64,000 nucleotides of DNA from assembly GCA_900768185.1 (NCBI GenBank), contig CAAGCB010000029.1:186001-250000 (forward strand). The letters run 5' to 3'. Below the pieces are notes generated by a model. That model ran no database searches. It was not told where the DNA came from and saw nothing but the letters and a program-made list of their open reading frames with translations. Of this stretch, positions 42,573 through 50,706 are shown in pieces (the first letter of the stretch is position 1; each line of letters starts with the position of its first letter). This DNA comes from Alphaproteobacteria bacterium (GTDB lineage: Bacteria > Pseudomonadota > Alphaproteobacteria > CAAGCB01 > CAG-977). Made by a program: the position numbers and the translations under genes.

Positions 42573-43441
42573 GGCGCATCAATCCTTTTCAAACAATCCG
42601 TCAGCGAATCGAACAACCCGTTCATCAAAGCATCATAGAAACCGACGCCCGCCGGAACGCCCGCCCCCATCGGATCCAGCACGCCCGTTTCGACATTCAG
42701 CCCCCGCGCGGCGGTCGTTATCGCCTTGTCGGAAAACTGCGGTTCGGAAAACAGGCATACTTTTCCGGCGGCTTTGATTTTATCGCGCAGTTCCGACAGC
42801 GCCCGCGCCCCCGAAGCGTGATGCGCGTCGATATGAAGCGCGCCCAAAGACGAAACGCCGAACGCCCGTTCGAAATAGCCGAAAGCGTCGTGAAACGTGA
42901 CAAACGGCTTGTTTTTATACGGCGCGAGTTTTTTTTCGCCTTTTTTCAGCAAAGCCCGTAATCCTTCGGCGACCTGGGCGGCGTTTTTGGCGTAAAGCGT
43001 TTTATTGTCCGGATCGATCCGTCCCAGATTTTCCGCCGCGATTTCGGCGACGACCGCCATATTCGACGGCATCAGCCAAAAATGCCCGTCCGTTTCCGTT
43101 CCGCCCGCGACGGGCAGGACGGTCAGCCTTTTGTCCGACAGGACGGCGACGCTTTTGCCTTCGACCCCCGCGGCTTCCAGCGATTTGGGCAAAAAAGACT
43201 CCAGCGCGGCGCCGCCCCAAATCACCAGATCGGCGTTCGCCAGCTTGCGCATATCGGACGGTTTTAACGCGTAATCGTGCGGCGAAACGGCGGGATTCAG
43301 CAACAGTTCGGGCTTGCCGCCCCCCGCCATGACCGCCGAAACGATCGAATGAACGGGGGCGATTGACGCGACGACGGCGGGCGCGGCGCGGCATGTTCCC
43401 GAAAACAGCAGAACTGACAAAAAAACAGTCTTGACCAACAT
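42569..43441 (-). CDS. znuA: Zinc ABC transporter substrate-binding protein ZnuA
   Basis: A 290-aa periplasmic binding protein with signal peptide (VKTVFLSVLLFSGTCRA). Metal-site motifs of cluster A-I/ZnuA are present: PVHSIVSAVM, SPHDYALKPSD (His), DGHFWLMPSN (His), FVTFHDAFGYF (His), and FSEPQFSDK. There is no long His-rich loop. It is divergent from znuC (72 bp between starts) and its stop overlaps the MEMO-AMMECR1 fusion, so zinc uptake and that fusion share a transcript. No clear Zur palindrome was found in the gap. Confidence 0.93.
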   Translation of the reverse strand: MLVKTVFLSVLLFSGTCRAAPAVVASIAPVHSIVSAVMAGGGKPELLLNPAVSPHDYALKPSDMRKLANADLVIWGGAALESFLPKSLEAAGVEGKSVAVLSDKRLTVLPVAGGTETDGHFWLMPSNMAVVAEIAAENLGRIDPDNKTLYAKNAAQVAEGLRALLKKGEKKLAPYKNKPFVTFHDAFGYFERAFGVSSLGALHIDAHHASGARALSELRDKIKAAGKVCLFSEPQFSDKAITTAARGLNVETGVLDPMGAGVPAGVGFYDALMNGLFDSLTDCLKRIDAP

Positions 43442-43513
43442 GAAAAAGTGTCCTTTAAGTCGTTAAAGGTATTACGCTTCGGCGCAAAAAACAAGTTTTA
43501 AGACGGAAACGCA

Positions 43514-44266
43514 ATGACGCGCGAAAAAAAGAACGATAAAATCGTCGAATTAAAGGATATCTGCCTGACCTTTGACGGCGCGGCGGTTTTGGAACATATC
43601 GGCTTCAGCGTCGCGGCGGGGCAAATCGTAACGCTGATCGGTCCGAACGGCGCGGGAAAAACAACCTTGCTGAAAACGGTCTTGGGCATCGTCAAGCCCG
43701 ATTCGGGGTCGGTCTGGCGCAAAGAAGGACTGAAAATCGGCTATGTGCCGCAAAAGATCAATCTGCCCCGCAGTATTCCGCTGACCGTTGAACGGTTTTT
43801 ACGGCTGGACGGCGACTATCCCGACCGGAAATTGCGCGAAGTTCTGGAAATGACGGGCATAGCGCGGCTGACCGGACGCAGCGTCCACCCGTTGTCGGGC
43901 GGGGAAACGCAACGGCTCTTGCTGGCGCGCACTTTGCTGAAAGATCCCGACCTGCTGGTGCTGGACGAACCCGCCCAAGGACTGGATCCCGTCGGCGAAG
44001 AACGGTTCTACGCCCTGCTGGAAACCCTGAACCGCGACAGAAATTGCGCGATTTTAATGGTGTCGCACGACTTGCACGTCGTTATGGCGAAAACCCACCG
44101 CGTGCTGTGCGTCAACCGCCATATCTGTTGCAGCGGTTCGCCCGAAGAAATCGCCGATCGCCCCGAATATCTGCAACTGTACGGCGAACACCCGACGCTG
44201 GCGATCTATCGACACCATCACAATCACAAACATCTGCCCGACGGGAGCATCGAATATGTGGACTGA
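43514..44266 (+). CDS. znuC: Zinc ABC transporter ATP-binding protein ZnuC
   Basis: A 250-aa ABC ATPase with Walker A GPNGAGKTTLLK, signature LSGGETQRLLLARTLL, Walker B LLVLDEPAQGLDP and H-loop VSHDLHVVM. The C terminus is His-rich (YRHHHNHKH), usual in ZnuC. It overlaps znuB by 11 bp. It powers zinc import together with ZnuA (divergent) and ZnuB. Confidence 0.95.
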   Translation: MTREKKNDKIVELKDICLTFDGAAVLEHIGFSVAAGQIVTLIGPNGAGKTTLLKTVLGIVKPDSGSVWRKEGLKIGYVPQKINLPRSIPLTVERFLRLDGDYPDRKLREVLEMTGIARLTGRSVHPLSGGETQRLLLARTLLKDPDLLVLDEPAQGLDPVGEERFYALLETLNRDRNCAILMVSHDLHVVMAKTHRVLCVNRHICCSGSPEEIADRPEYLQLYGEHPTLAIYRHHHNHKHLPDGSIEYVD

Positions 44267-45059
44267 ACCTTTCGTCTGGCGGGGATTGGTCGCCGCCGCC
44301 GTCATGGCTGTTCTGGCAAGCCCGATCGGGTGTTTGATGATTTGGCGGCGCACCGCTTATTTCAGCGACGCGCTGTCCCATTCCGCGCTGACGGGCGTTT
44401 TGCTGGGACTGACGCTGGGCATCGGACAAAACGCGGGCGTCGCGCTGGTTGTCTGTCTGACCGCGGGCGTTGTGGCGCGATTGTCGGACAAATGCGTCAC
44501 GGGCGTTGATATTCTGCTGATCATCATCGGGCAAACCGCCTTGTGCGCGGGCATCGTCGGACTGTCCTATCTGCCGCGGGTACGCACCGATCTGACGGCG
44601 TACCTGTTCGGCGATATTTTATCGGTGACGGACGAAGATCTGATTTTCATCGCCTGCGCCGGAACGATCTGCGCCGTCTTGCTGGCTTTAAACTGGAAAA
44701 AGCAAATCTTTGCCGCCGTCATGCCCGATGTCGCGCAAAGCGAAAACGTGTCGACGTCAGGACAATCCGCCGTTTTTATGACGCTGACCGCGCTGTTCGT
44801 GTCGTTGGCGATGAAAACGACGGGATTGCTGCTGGTGTCCGCTTTGCTGATCATTCCGCCCGCCGCCGCCCGATTTTTTGCGAAATCCCCCGAACAAATG
44901 GCTTTTTTGGGCGGTTTAATCGGCGTGTTTTGCGTCGTTTCGGGGTTGGCGGCGTCCGTGTGGTTCGACGCCCCCGCCGCCCCCGCGACCGAAATCATCG
45001 CGGCGATTTTGTTCGTCTGCGCCGTTTTGTCGCGGCACGGTAACAAAACAATCATCTAA
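44256..45059 (+). CDS. znuB: Zinc ABC transporter permease ZnuB
   Basis: A 267-aa permease of the ABC-3 family with about eight hydrophobic segments. Seen: PIGCLMIWRRTAYFSDALSH near the N terminus, GVDILLIIIGQTALCAGIVGLSYL, a GDIL cytoplasmic loop and ALLIIPPAAARFFAK. It overlaps znuC by 11 bp, forming a two-gene operon. Length and order match ZnuB. Confidence 0.95.
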   Translation: MWTEPFVWRGLVAAAVMAVLASPIGCLMIWRRTAYFSDALSHSALTGVLLGLTLGIGQNAGVALVVCLTAGVVARLSDKCVTGVDILLIIIGQTALCAGIVGLSYLPRVRTDLTAYLFGDILSVTDEDLIFIACAGTICAVLLALNWKKQIFAAVMPDVAQSENVSTSGQSAVFMTLTALFVSLAMKTTGLLLVSALLIIPPAAARFFAKSPEQMAFLGGLIGVFCVVSGLAASVWFDAPAAPATEIIAAILFVCAVLSRHGNKTII

Positions 45060-45118
45060 ACCCGCTTGCCAAAACGACGGAAAATGTATTATAAAAGAGC
45101 GTTAAATGGGATAAAAAT

Positions 45119-46084
45119 ATGGCTACGATTGACGAACAACTTTTTTCCGACATCTGGTACACGCCGGATCACACGCTTTACATTCACGACGGAGAAACCC
45201 GCTTCGGACTGAAAGTGCTGGAAGTCGACGACGCGGAGGATTTTCATCAGGCTTTGGAACGCGCCTATACGGGGCGATCCAGCTATTCCATGGCGTACGG
45301 ATCGACCATGTACCGCGTTGAACGCGTGTCGACGCTGACGGGCGTGATGTATTCCGCGCGACGCATGCCGCGCAAAACCCCCGATGTCGTTCGTCTGGGA
45401 TTGCCCGAAGCCGTCACCAACCACCTGATTTCCCTGAACCGCGAATCGGGGCTGATTTTGTGGGCGGGTCCCACGGGCGCGGGCAAAACAACGTCCATTT
45501 CCTGTCTGATGCGCAAGTTTTTGGAACGCGAAGGCGGCTACGCCTACACGATTGAAGACCCCCCCGAAATGCCTTTGGACGGGATTTACCAATCCAAACG
45601 CGGCGGTTTGGGCATGTGCAAACAAACCGAACCCGACAACAACGATTGGGGCGAATCCCTGAAATCGGCTTTGCGTTGCCGCCCCCGCTATATTCTGGTG
45701 GGCGAAATCCGCACGCCCGAATGCGCCAGTCAGATTTTGCGCGCGGCGACTTCCGGTCACTTGGTGTTGTCGACAATTCACGCCAACAGCGTTGAAGACG
45801 CGCTGAACTCGGTCATCAAGTACGCCACCAGCGCGGATTTGAGCGAAGAACTCGCCGCCGACCTGCTGGGGCGCGGAATTTTGGGCGTCATTCACCAAAA
45901 ATTGCAGGGCATCAAAACGATGTTCCCCGAAATCCGATTCGTGTTTGCCAATCCGGATCCGTCCGTGGCGGATCAGTTGCGCATCAGCATTCGCGACCGT
46001 CAGATTTCGCTGGGTACCCTGATGGAATCCCAAGCCGCCCGTCTGTATCAGGGAAAGCCCTTGTTCCGCGAACCGGAAATTTGA
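45119..46084 (+). CDS. Type II/IV secretion-family ATPase (PilT/DotB-like)
   Basis: A 321-aa hexameric-type ATPase with Walker A GPTGAGKTTSISCLM, an Asp-box region (YTIEDPPEMP), Walker B YILVGEIRTPE and the His box TSGHLVLSTIHANSVEDAL. The N-terminal domain is short (about 110 residues), as in DotB- or PilT-type ATPases rather than full-length PilB/GspE. No pilus, secretion or conjugation genes adjoin it; it stands alone between znuB and a terminator. It might serve a system encoded elsewhere. Confidence 0.85.
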   Translation: MATIDEQLFSDIWYTPDHTLYIHDGETRFGLKVLEVDDAEDFHQALERAYTGRSSYSMAYGSTMYRVERVSTLTGVMYSARRMPRKTPDVVRLGLPEAVTNHLISLNRESGLILWAGPTGAGKTTSISCLMRKFLEREGGYAYTIEDPPEMPLDGIYQSKRGGLGMCKQTEPDNNDWGESLKSALRCRPRYILVGEIRTPECASQILRAATSGHLVLSTIHANSVEDALNSVIKYATSADLSEELAADLLGRGILGVIHQKLQGIKTMFPEIRFVFANPDPSVADQLRISIRDRQISLGTLMESQAARLYQGKPLFREPEI

Positions 46085-46106
46085 TTTTTCGCAAGATCCG
46101 TTTTTT

Positions 46107-46143
46107 AAAAGCCTTTGCCGCGCGCAAAGGCTTTTTTATTATT
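46107..46143 (+). terminator. Terminator of the secretion ATPase gene
   Basis: AAAAGCCTTTG pairs with CAAAGGCTTTT around a 7-nt loop, followed by TTATTATT. Confidence 0.85.
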
Positions 46144-46278
46144 ACGACAGATCCGATATCGACGGACGGGAAAACGATAATCCGCCGAAACGCTTTCATC
46201 TGTTTTCGCGCCGGCGGATTTCGTTCCCTTCCCGCGCGCCGAAATTCTTTGCGCGCCGCGGCGTTGCCGTCGTCCGCC

Positions 46279-47667
46279 TTACATATCCATCGTCGTTCCG
46301 CGACCGCGCATCGAAAACGGGTGAGCGGAAGTCGACTGCAACGTCGGATTGTACATCAGACTGTTCGGAATGCAATCGCATTCGGTCGCGATCTTAATGC
46401 CTTTCGCCAGCTTGTTTTCCTTGCGTAATTCGAACAGACGGCTGACGATGCGGTCGCGCAGCGTCCACGGATCGACCGTATTGACGAAAATTTTCGTCAC
46501 CGCTTCGAAACCGGCGGGATTGCTGATGCGCCATTTAATCAGAATGTGCCACGGCACGGCGACATCTACCGCGGGCGGACGATAATACCATTCTTCGTTG
46601 CACGGGATTTCGCTGCCCATCGCGGCGTGACAGGCGTGCACCAGATCGGACATGCCCTTGACCTGTTCGGGCGTCTGGTTCCACGGCTGATTTTTTTCGG
46701 CTTTGGAATAAATCGCCAGCGTCGGATAGCGATGCCCGAAATCGGCGAACGCGACGGCGTAGTCGTTTTCGGCAAACACCAGATTCTGATATCCCGCGTA
46801 GTTCACGGCGTAATCGTTGTACATGTTGGGATTTTCGCGCGCCAGTTCGAATTCGGCGGCGTTGGACGCGCTGATACCGTCGATCGCGACCAGCTGTTTA
46901 TGCAGATGGTCGAACGACGCGCCCGCCTGATTCAGCCAGTTTTGGAAAACCGTGACATAGCGGACGTAACGGTTGTTCAGATAGATGTCCTTCAGCGCGC
47001 CGATTGTGAAATTGATGTATTGATAGTGCATTTCCGGCGTCAGAGTTCCCGACGACGCGTTGACATCGTCGGTGCCTTCGACGAAATGGCGTTTTCCGAC
47101 AATCAGTTCGTGACCGCCCGCGAAAAAGCTGTTCGCCATTTTCAGCTTGCGTCCCGATGAAATGCTGTCGATTTCCTCGCGCGACAATCCGCTCATTTTC
47201 AGTTTGGCTTCGATAATATCCAGAACATGCCTGCGCCCTTCGGGTTCGGCGATGTAAGCTTCGCGGTGGGCGTTGGCTTTGTCGGAAATGACATAAGCGT
47301 AGTTCTTTTCCCAATATTCGTAGGAAATGATTTCAAACAAATTCGGAATGCGGCGAAATTCCGCGGTCGTGTCGAACAACTGCGACACCTTTAAGTTTTC
47401 CAGAACACCGAATGTGCCGTCCGCGTTTTTAACCAGCCGCGATTTTTCGGGCGGCGTTTTCAAATAGTTGGACGGACAGAACGAACAAAAATCCTCGACC
47501 CCCGAATGCGAAACGGGCTTCGTTTCGTCCGCTTTTTTATTGACGGTGGGGCGTTTGCCGCGACCGGGGACGGTCCACACCTGCGTTCCGGTGAACGGGT
47601 TGACCTGCTTGACGGTGCCGTCGGGCATTTTTTGCAGGAAGTTTTGTTCGAACACGCTGTTCAACAT
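46279..47667 (-). CDS. DUF4921 family, GalT/HIT-like nucleotidyltransferase
   Basis: A 462-aa protein of the DUF4921 type. It has an N-terminal Cys pair in VEDFCSFCPSN (possible zinc site) and the catalytic HIT-superfamily motif FDHLHKQLVAIDG (HxHxQ, as in galactose-1-phosphate uridylyltransferase), with further blocks FAGGHELIVGKRHF and MGSEIPCNEEWYYRPP. Function is not established; the HxHxQ motif suggests a nucleotidyl transfer or phosphorylase on a sugar or nucleotide. AAAGGA precedes the ATG. It is divergent from a glycogen synthase, suggesting a role in alpha-glucan or nucleotide-sugar metabolism. Confidence 0.75.
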   Translation of the reverse strand: MLNSVFEQNFLQKMPDGTVKQVNPFTGTQVWTVPGRGKRPTVNKKADETKPVSHSGVEDFCSFCPSNYLKTPPEKSRLVKNADGTFGVLENLKVSQLFDTTAEFRRIPNLFEIISYEYWEKNYAYVISDKANAHREAYIAEPEGRRHVLDIIEAKLKMSGLSREEIDSISSGRKLKMANSFFAGGHELIVGKRHFVEGTDDVNASSGTLTPEMHYQYINFTIGALKDIYLNNRYVRYVTVFQNWLNQAGASFDHLHKQLVAIDGISASNAAEFELARENPNMYNDYAVNYAGYQNLVFAENDYAVAFADFGHRYPTLAIYSKAEKNQPWNQTPEQVKGMSDLVHACHAAMGSEIPCNEEWYYRPPAVDVAVPWHILIKWRISNPAGFEAVTKIFVNTVDPWTLRDRIVSRLFELRKENKLAKGIKIATECDCIPNSLMYNPTLQSTSAHPFSMRGRGTTMDM

Positions 47668-47846
47668 GGCAAATCCTTTGACAAAATGATAAAGACGTCT
47701 TTTGTCCTATTGTTTTATAAAAAATCGGCGGGAAAATCCAGCCTTTAATCAAAAAAAATCCCCGACAACCGTCGATAAATGATTGACGAAAGCCGCGTAA
47801 AAGGTAATTCTTAATACAGAAATTTTTTTCGGAGGTTTTTATCGAT

Positions 47847-49073
47847 ATGAAAGTTATGTTTGTCACGAACGAATACCCCCCGTACATTTACGGCGGCGCG
47901 GGCGTTCACGTCGAATATCTGTCCAAGGAATTGGCAAAATTGATGGAAGTCGAAGTCCGCAGCTTCCACGATCAGCAGTCGCGGGACGGCAATCTGGTCG
48001 TCAACGGCAAAACGCCCGACGCGTCTTTGTTCAAAGACTGCCCCAAAGAATTGACGTCGCCGTTAAAAGCTTTGTACGAGGGATTGGTTTTCTCCGGCGA
48101 AAACATAACCGCCGACATCGCGCACTGTCACACTTGGTACGCGCATTTCGCCGGCATTCTGGCAAAAATGCTGTACGGGATTCCTCTGGTCGTCACGGTG
48201 CATTCGCTGGAACCCCTGCGCCCGTGGAAACGCGAACAGCTGGGACGCGGCTACGACGTGTCCAGCTGGGTTGAAAAGACCGCGCTGGAAATGGCTGACG
48301 CCGTCATCGCCGTTTCCACCAGCACCAAACAAGACGTCTTGCGCCTGTTCCCGAAAATCGATCCCGACAAAGTGTCGATCATTTACAACGGTATCGATGT
48401 CAATCAATATAAAGAAATCGAAAACACCGCCGTTTTGCAGAAATTCGGCATTCGCACGGACAAACCCTACGTCCTGTTCGTCGGTCGCATGACGCGTCAG
48501 AAAGGATTGCTGTATCTGTTGAAAGCCGCCGCGAAGCTTGATCCCGACGCGCAGTTGGTGCTGTGCGCGGGCGACGCCGACACGCCCGAAATGAAAGCGG
48601 AACTGGAAGGCATGGTCAACGCGCTGAAACAGGTGCGTTCCGGCGTCGTCTGGATTCCCGAAATGGTTTCGCGCGACGAGGCGATCGCCCTTTATTCGCA
48701 GGCCGCCGTTTTCTGTTGCCCGTCGATTTACGAACCGTTCGGCATCATCAATCTGGAAGCCATGGCGTGCGGAACGCCCGTCGTCGCCAGCGCCGTCGGC
48801 GGCATTTGCGAAGTCGTCGTCGACGGTGAAACGGGATATCTGGTCGACCCCGACCTGTCGGATCAATTCCCGCACGATCCGAAGGACGGCGACGCTTTCG
48901 GCGCACGTTTGGCGGAAAAGATCAATCTGCTGATTCGCGATCCCGCTTTGGCGAAAAAGATGGGACAGGCGGGACGCCTGCGCGTTGAAAAACATTTCAG
49001 CTGGCAGAGCATCGCTTTGCAGACCAAAGAGTTGTACGCCAAACTGATTGAAGCGAACAAAGCCGGAAAGTAA
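47847..49073 (+). CDS. Glycogen synthase, corynebacterial/GlgA-type glycosyltransferase
   Basis: A 408-aa GT4/GT5-type enzyme of the actinobacterial GlgA/GlgM kind. N-terminal VTNEYPPYIYGGAGVHVEYL (donor/acceptor loop), HCHTWYAHFAGILAK, and the C-terminal nucleotide-sugar site VLFVGRMTRQKGLLYLL and PSIYEPFGIINLEAMACGTP (E-x7-E). GGAGG precedes the start. It would use an ADP- or UDP-glucose donor to make alpha-1,4-glucan or maltose-1-phosphate. Its own terminator follows. No GlgB/GlgC are in the window. Confidence 0.88.
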   Translation: MKVMFVTNEYPPYIYGGAGVHVEYLSKELAKLMEVEVRSFHDQQSRDGNLVVNGKTPDASLFKDCPKELTSPLKALYEGLVFSGENITADIAHCHTWYAHFAGILAKMLYGIPLVVTVHSLEPLRPWKREQLGRGYDVSSWVEKTALEMADAVIAVSTSTKQDVLRLFPKIDPDKVSIIYNGIDVNQYKEIENTAVLQKFGIRTDKPYVLFVGRMTRQKGLLYLLKAAAKLDPDAQLVLCAGDADTPEMKAELEGMVNALKQVRSGVVWIPEMVSRDEAIALYSQAAVFCCPSIYEPFGIINLEAMACGTPVVASAVGGICEVVVDGETGYLVDPDLSDQFPHDPKDGDAFGARLAEKINLLIRDPALAKKMGQAGRLRVEKHFSWQSIALQTKELYAKLIEANKAGK

Positions 49074-49089
49074 AAATAAAAAATATCGA

Positions 49090-49117
49090 AAACAGCCCTG
49101 CGGGGCTGTTTTTTTTA
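49090..49117 (+). terminator. Terminator of the glycogen synthase gene
   Basis: AACAGCCC pairs with GGGCTGTT around a short loop, followed by seven Ts. Confidence 0.85.
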
Positions 49118-49137
49118 TGCGTCTTTCATTTTTCATC

Positions 49138-49168
49138 TTGACTTAAAGCTAACTTTAAAGCGTAGGCT
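49138..49168 (+). promoter_or_regulatory. MerR-type promoter with overstretched 19-bp spacer
   Basis: TTGACT and TAGGCT are separated by 19 bp, and the spacer carries a near-perfect dyad CTTAAAG-CTAA-CTTTAA. A long spacer with a centred dyad is the hallmark of promoters activated by MerR-family regulators. It stands 35 bp ahead of the CMD-cupin gene. No merR gene lies nearby. Confidence 0.65.
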
Positions 49169-49202
49169 TTTTTCCGTAATCCGAAATAAAAGGAGCCTTT
49201 TG

Positions 49203-50285
49203 ATGAAAAAACTTTTCGTATCGTTTGTTTGTTCGGCGCTGATGGCAGCGCCGTGTTTCGCAAAGGAGTCGACAATGAATGAAAAATCGTCCCTGACGGC
49301 AGAGGAAAAAGCCGTCGTTTCCGTGGCGGCGACCGCCGCGCGCGGCAATTACGGCGCGTTGGAAACCGCGCTGAACGACGGGCTGAACGCCGGCGTCCCC
49401 GTCAACACGTTCAAAGAAATTCTGGTGCAGCTGTACGCTTACAGCGGCTTTCCCGCATCGTTAAACGCTTTGGAAACACTGCGATCGGTCGTGACAAAGC
49501 GCGGCGGCAAAGACGAAACGGGGGCGGAACCGTCGCCGTTGCCCGCGGGAAAAAGCGTTGATTTCGGCACGGAAAACCAGACAAAGCTGATCGGACGCGC
49601 GGTCAAAGGCGGGGTGTTCGATTTTGCCCCCGCGATCGACGAATATTTGAAAGCGCATCTGTTCGGCGACATCTTCGCCCGTGACAACGTCGACTGGAAA
49701 ACACGCGAAATCGCCACGATCGCGATGCTGGCGCAATTACCGCACGCCGCGCCGCAACTGAAAAGCCATATCGCCATTGGCAAACACAACGGTTTGACCG
49801 ATCCGCAAGTGAACGAAATTCTGAAAATCGCCGCCGTTCGCGACGAAGCCGACTTTGAAAAACAAAACACGTTCGGCAAAGGGACTTTGAACACCGCTTA
49901 CGCCCGATATTTCATCGGCGCGTCCTATTTGAACCCGCTAACGGATCCTCAAAAAACCGCGTTGCGTGTTTCAAACGTAACGTTTGAACCGAAAACGCGC
50001 AACAACTGGCACATTCACCGCGCGACCGCGGGCGGCGGACAGATTTTAATCTGCACGACCGGCGAAGGCTGGTATCAGGAAGACGGCAAACCCGCGGTAT
50101 CATTAAAACCGGGAATGGTCATCACGATTCCCGCCAACGTCAAACACTGGCACGGGGCAAAAGCGGATTCGTGGTTTTCACATATCGCAATCGAAGTGCC
50201 GGGGGAAAATCTATCCAACGAATGGCTGAACCCCGTTTCCGACGAAGAATATTTCCAACTGCATGAAAACGGCATTTCAAATTAA
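49203..50285 (+). CDS. Secreted two-CMD-domain plus cupin fusion protein
   Basis: A 360-aa protein with a signal peptide (LFVSFVCSALMAAPCFA), a first carboxymuconolactone decarboxylase-like domain (about residues 35-95, LVQLYAYSGFPASLNALETL), a second CMD-like domain (about 130-215, REIATIAMLAQLPHAAPQLKS), and a C-terminal cupin (about 255-345, NNWHIHRATAGGGQILICTTGEGWYQ, PANVKHWHGA with metal His residues). The CMD domains lack an obvious redox-active CxxC pair. Such CMD-cupin proteins are often induced under MerR regulators by reactive aldehydes or quinones. AAGGAG precedes the start. Confidence 0.8.
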   Translation: MKKLFVSFVCSALMAAPCFAKESTMNEKSSLTAEEKAVVSVAATAARGNYGALETALNDGLNAGVPVNTFKEILVQLYAYSGFPASLNALETLRSVVTKRGGKDETGAEPSPLPAGKSVDFGTENQTKLIGRAVKGGVFDFAPAIDEYLKAHLFGDIFARDNVDWKTREIATIAMLAQLPHAAPQLKSHIAIGKHNGLTDPQVNEILKIAAVRDEADFEKQNTFGKGTLNTAYARYFIGASYLNPLTDPQKTALRVSNVTFEPKTRNNWHIHRATAGGGQILICTTGEGWYQEDGKPAVSLKPGMVITIPANVKHWHGAKADSWFSHIAIEVPGENLSNEWLNPVSDEEYFQLHENGISN

Positions 50286-50291
50286 CAAAAT

Positions 50292-50318
50292 ACGGCGGGG
50301 AAATTCACACCCCGCCGT
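50292..50318. terminator. Bidirectional terminator between CMD-cupin and TM2 genes
   Basis: ACGGCGGGG pairs with CCCCGCCGT around a 9-nt loop, with T-rich sequence on the plus side, between two convergent genes. Confidence 0.8.
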
Positions 50319-50344
50319 TTATTCGTCAACCGTCAAAAAACGGT

Positions 50345-50695
50345 TCAGACAACCGTGCCGTTGCCCGTTTTGTAACAGCCGAAAACCAGCAAAATTAAAT
50401 CGTAGATGACGCCGAAACCCAGCACTCCGCCCGTCAACAGGTAAAACAGTCCGATAAACGGCGAATTGGTGTAAAAGCGGTGTATGCCGAACAGTCCCAA
50501 AAAAATGCACAGCAAAATCGTGACAAAACGCGATTTTTTACCCGAGTCGATATCAACGACCTTTACCCGCACGATCTCGCCGTCGGCAGGGGCGGGTTCG
50601 TTCAGCAGCTTTTCTTTCGCCGCGGCGAACTCCTCCTCGGACAGAACGCCCTTTTCCTTTAATTCCGCCAGTTTTTGCAGTTTTTCAATATCCAT
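50345..50695 (-). CDS. SHOCT-TM2 membrane protein
   Basis: A 116-aa protein. Residues 1-31 form a SHOCT-like helix pair (LQKLAELKEKGVLSEEEFAA), then a TM2 domain (about 55-115) with LLCIFLGLFGIHRFYTNSP and GGVLGFGVIYDLILLVFGCYK, giving two membrane spans. Function is unknown. It starts 11 bp after the stop of the LplT-Aas-type fusion and is probably its downstream operon partner. Confidence 0.8.
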   Translation of the reverse strand: MDIEKLQKLAELKEKGVLSEEEFAAAKEKLLNEPAPADGEIVRVKVVDIDSGKKSRFVTILLCIFLGLFGIHRFYTNSPFIGLFYLLTGGVLGFGVIYDLILLVFGCYKTGNGTVV

Positions 50696-50706
50696 TTTTT
50701 TCTTCC

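Noticed and set aside
43442..43513. A Zur operator between znuA and znuC
   Set aside because: No palindrome resembling the usual Zur box is visible in the 72-bp gap.
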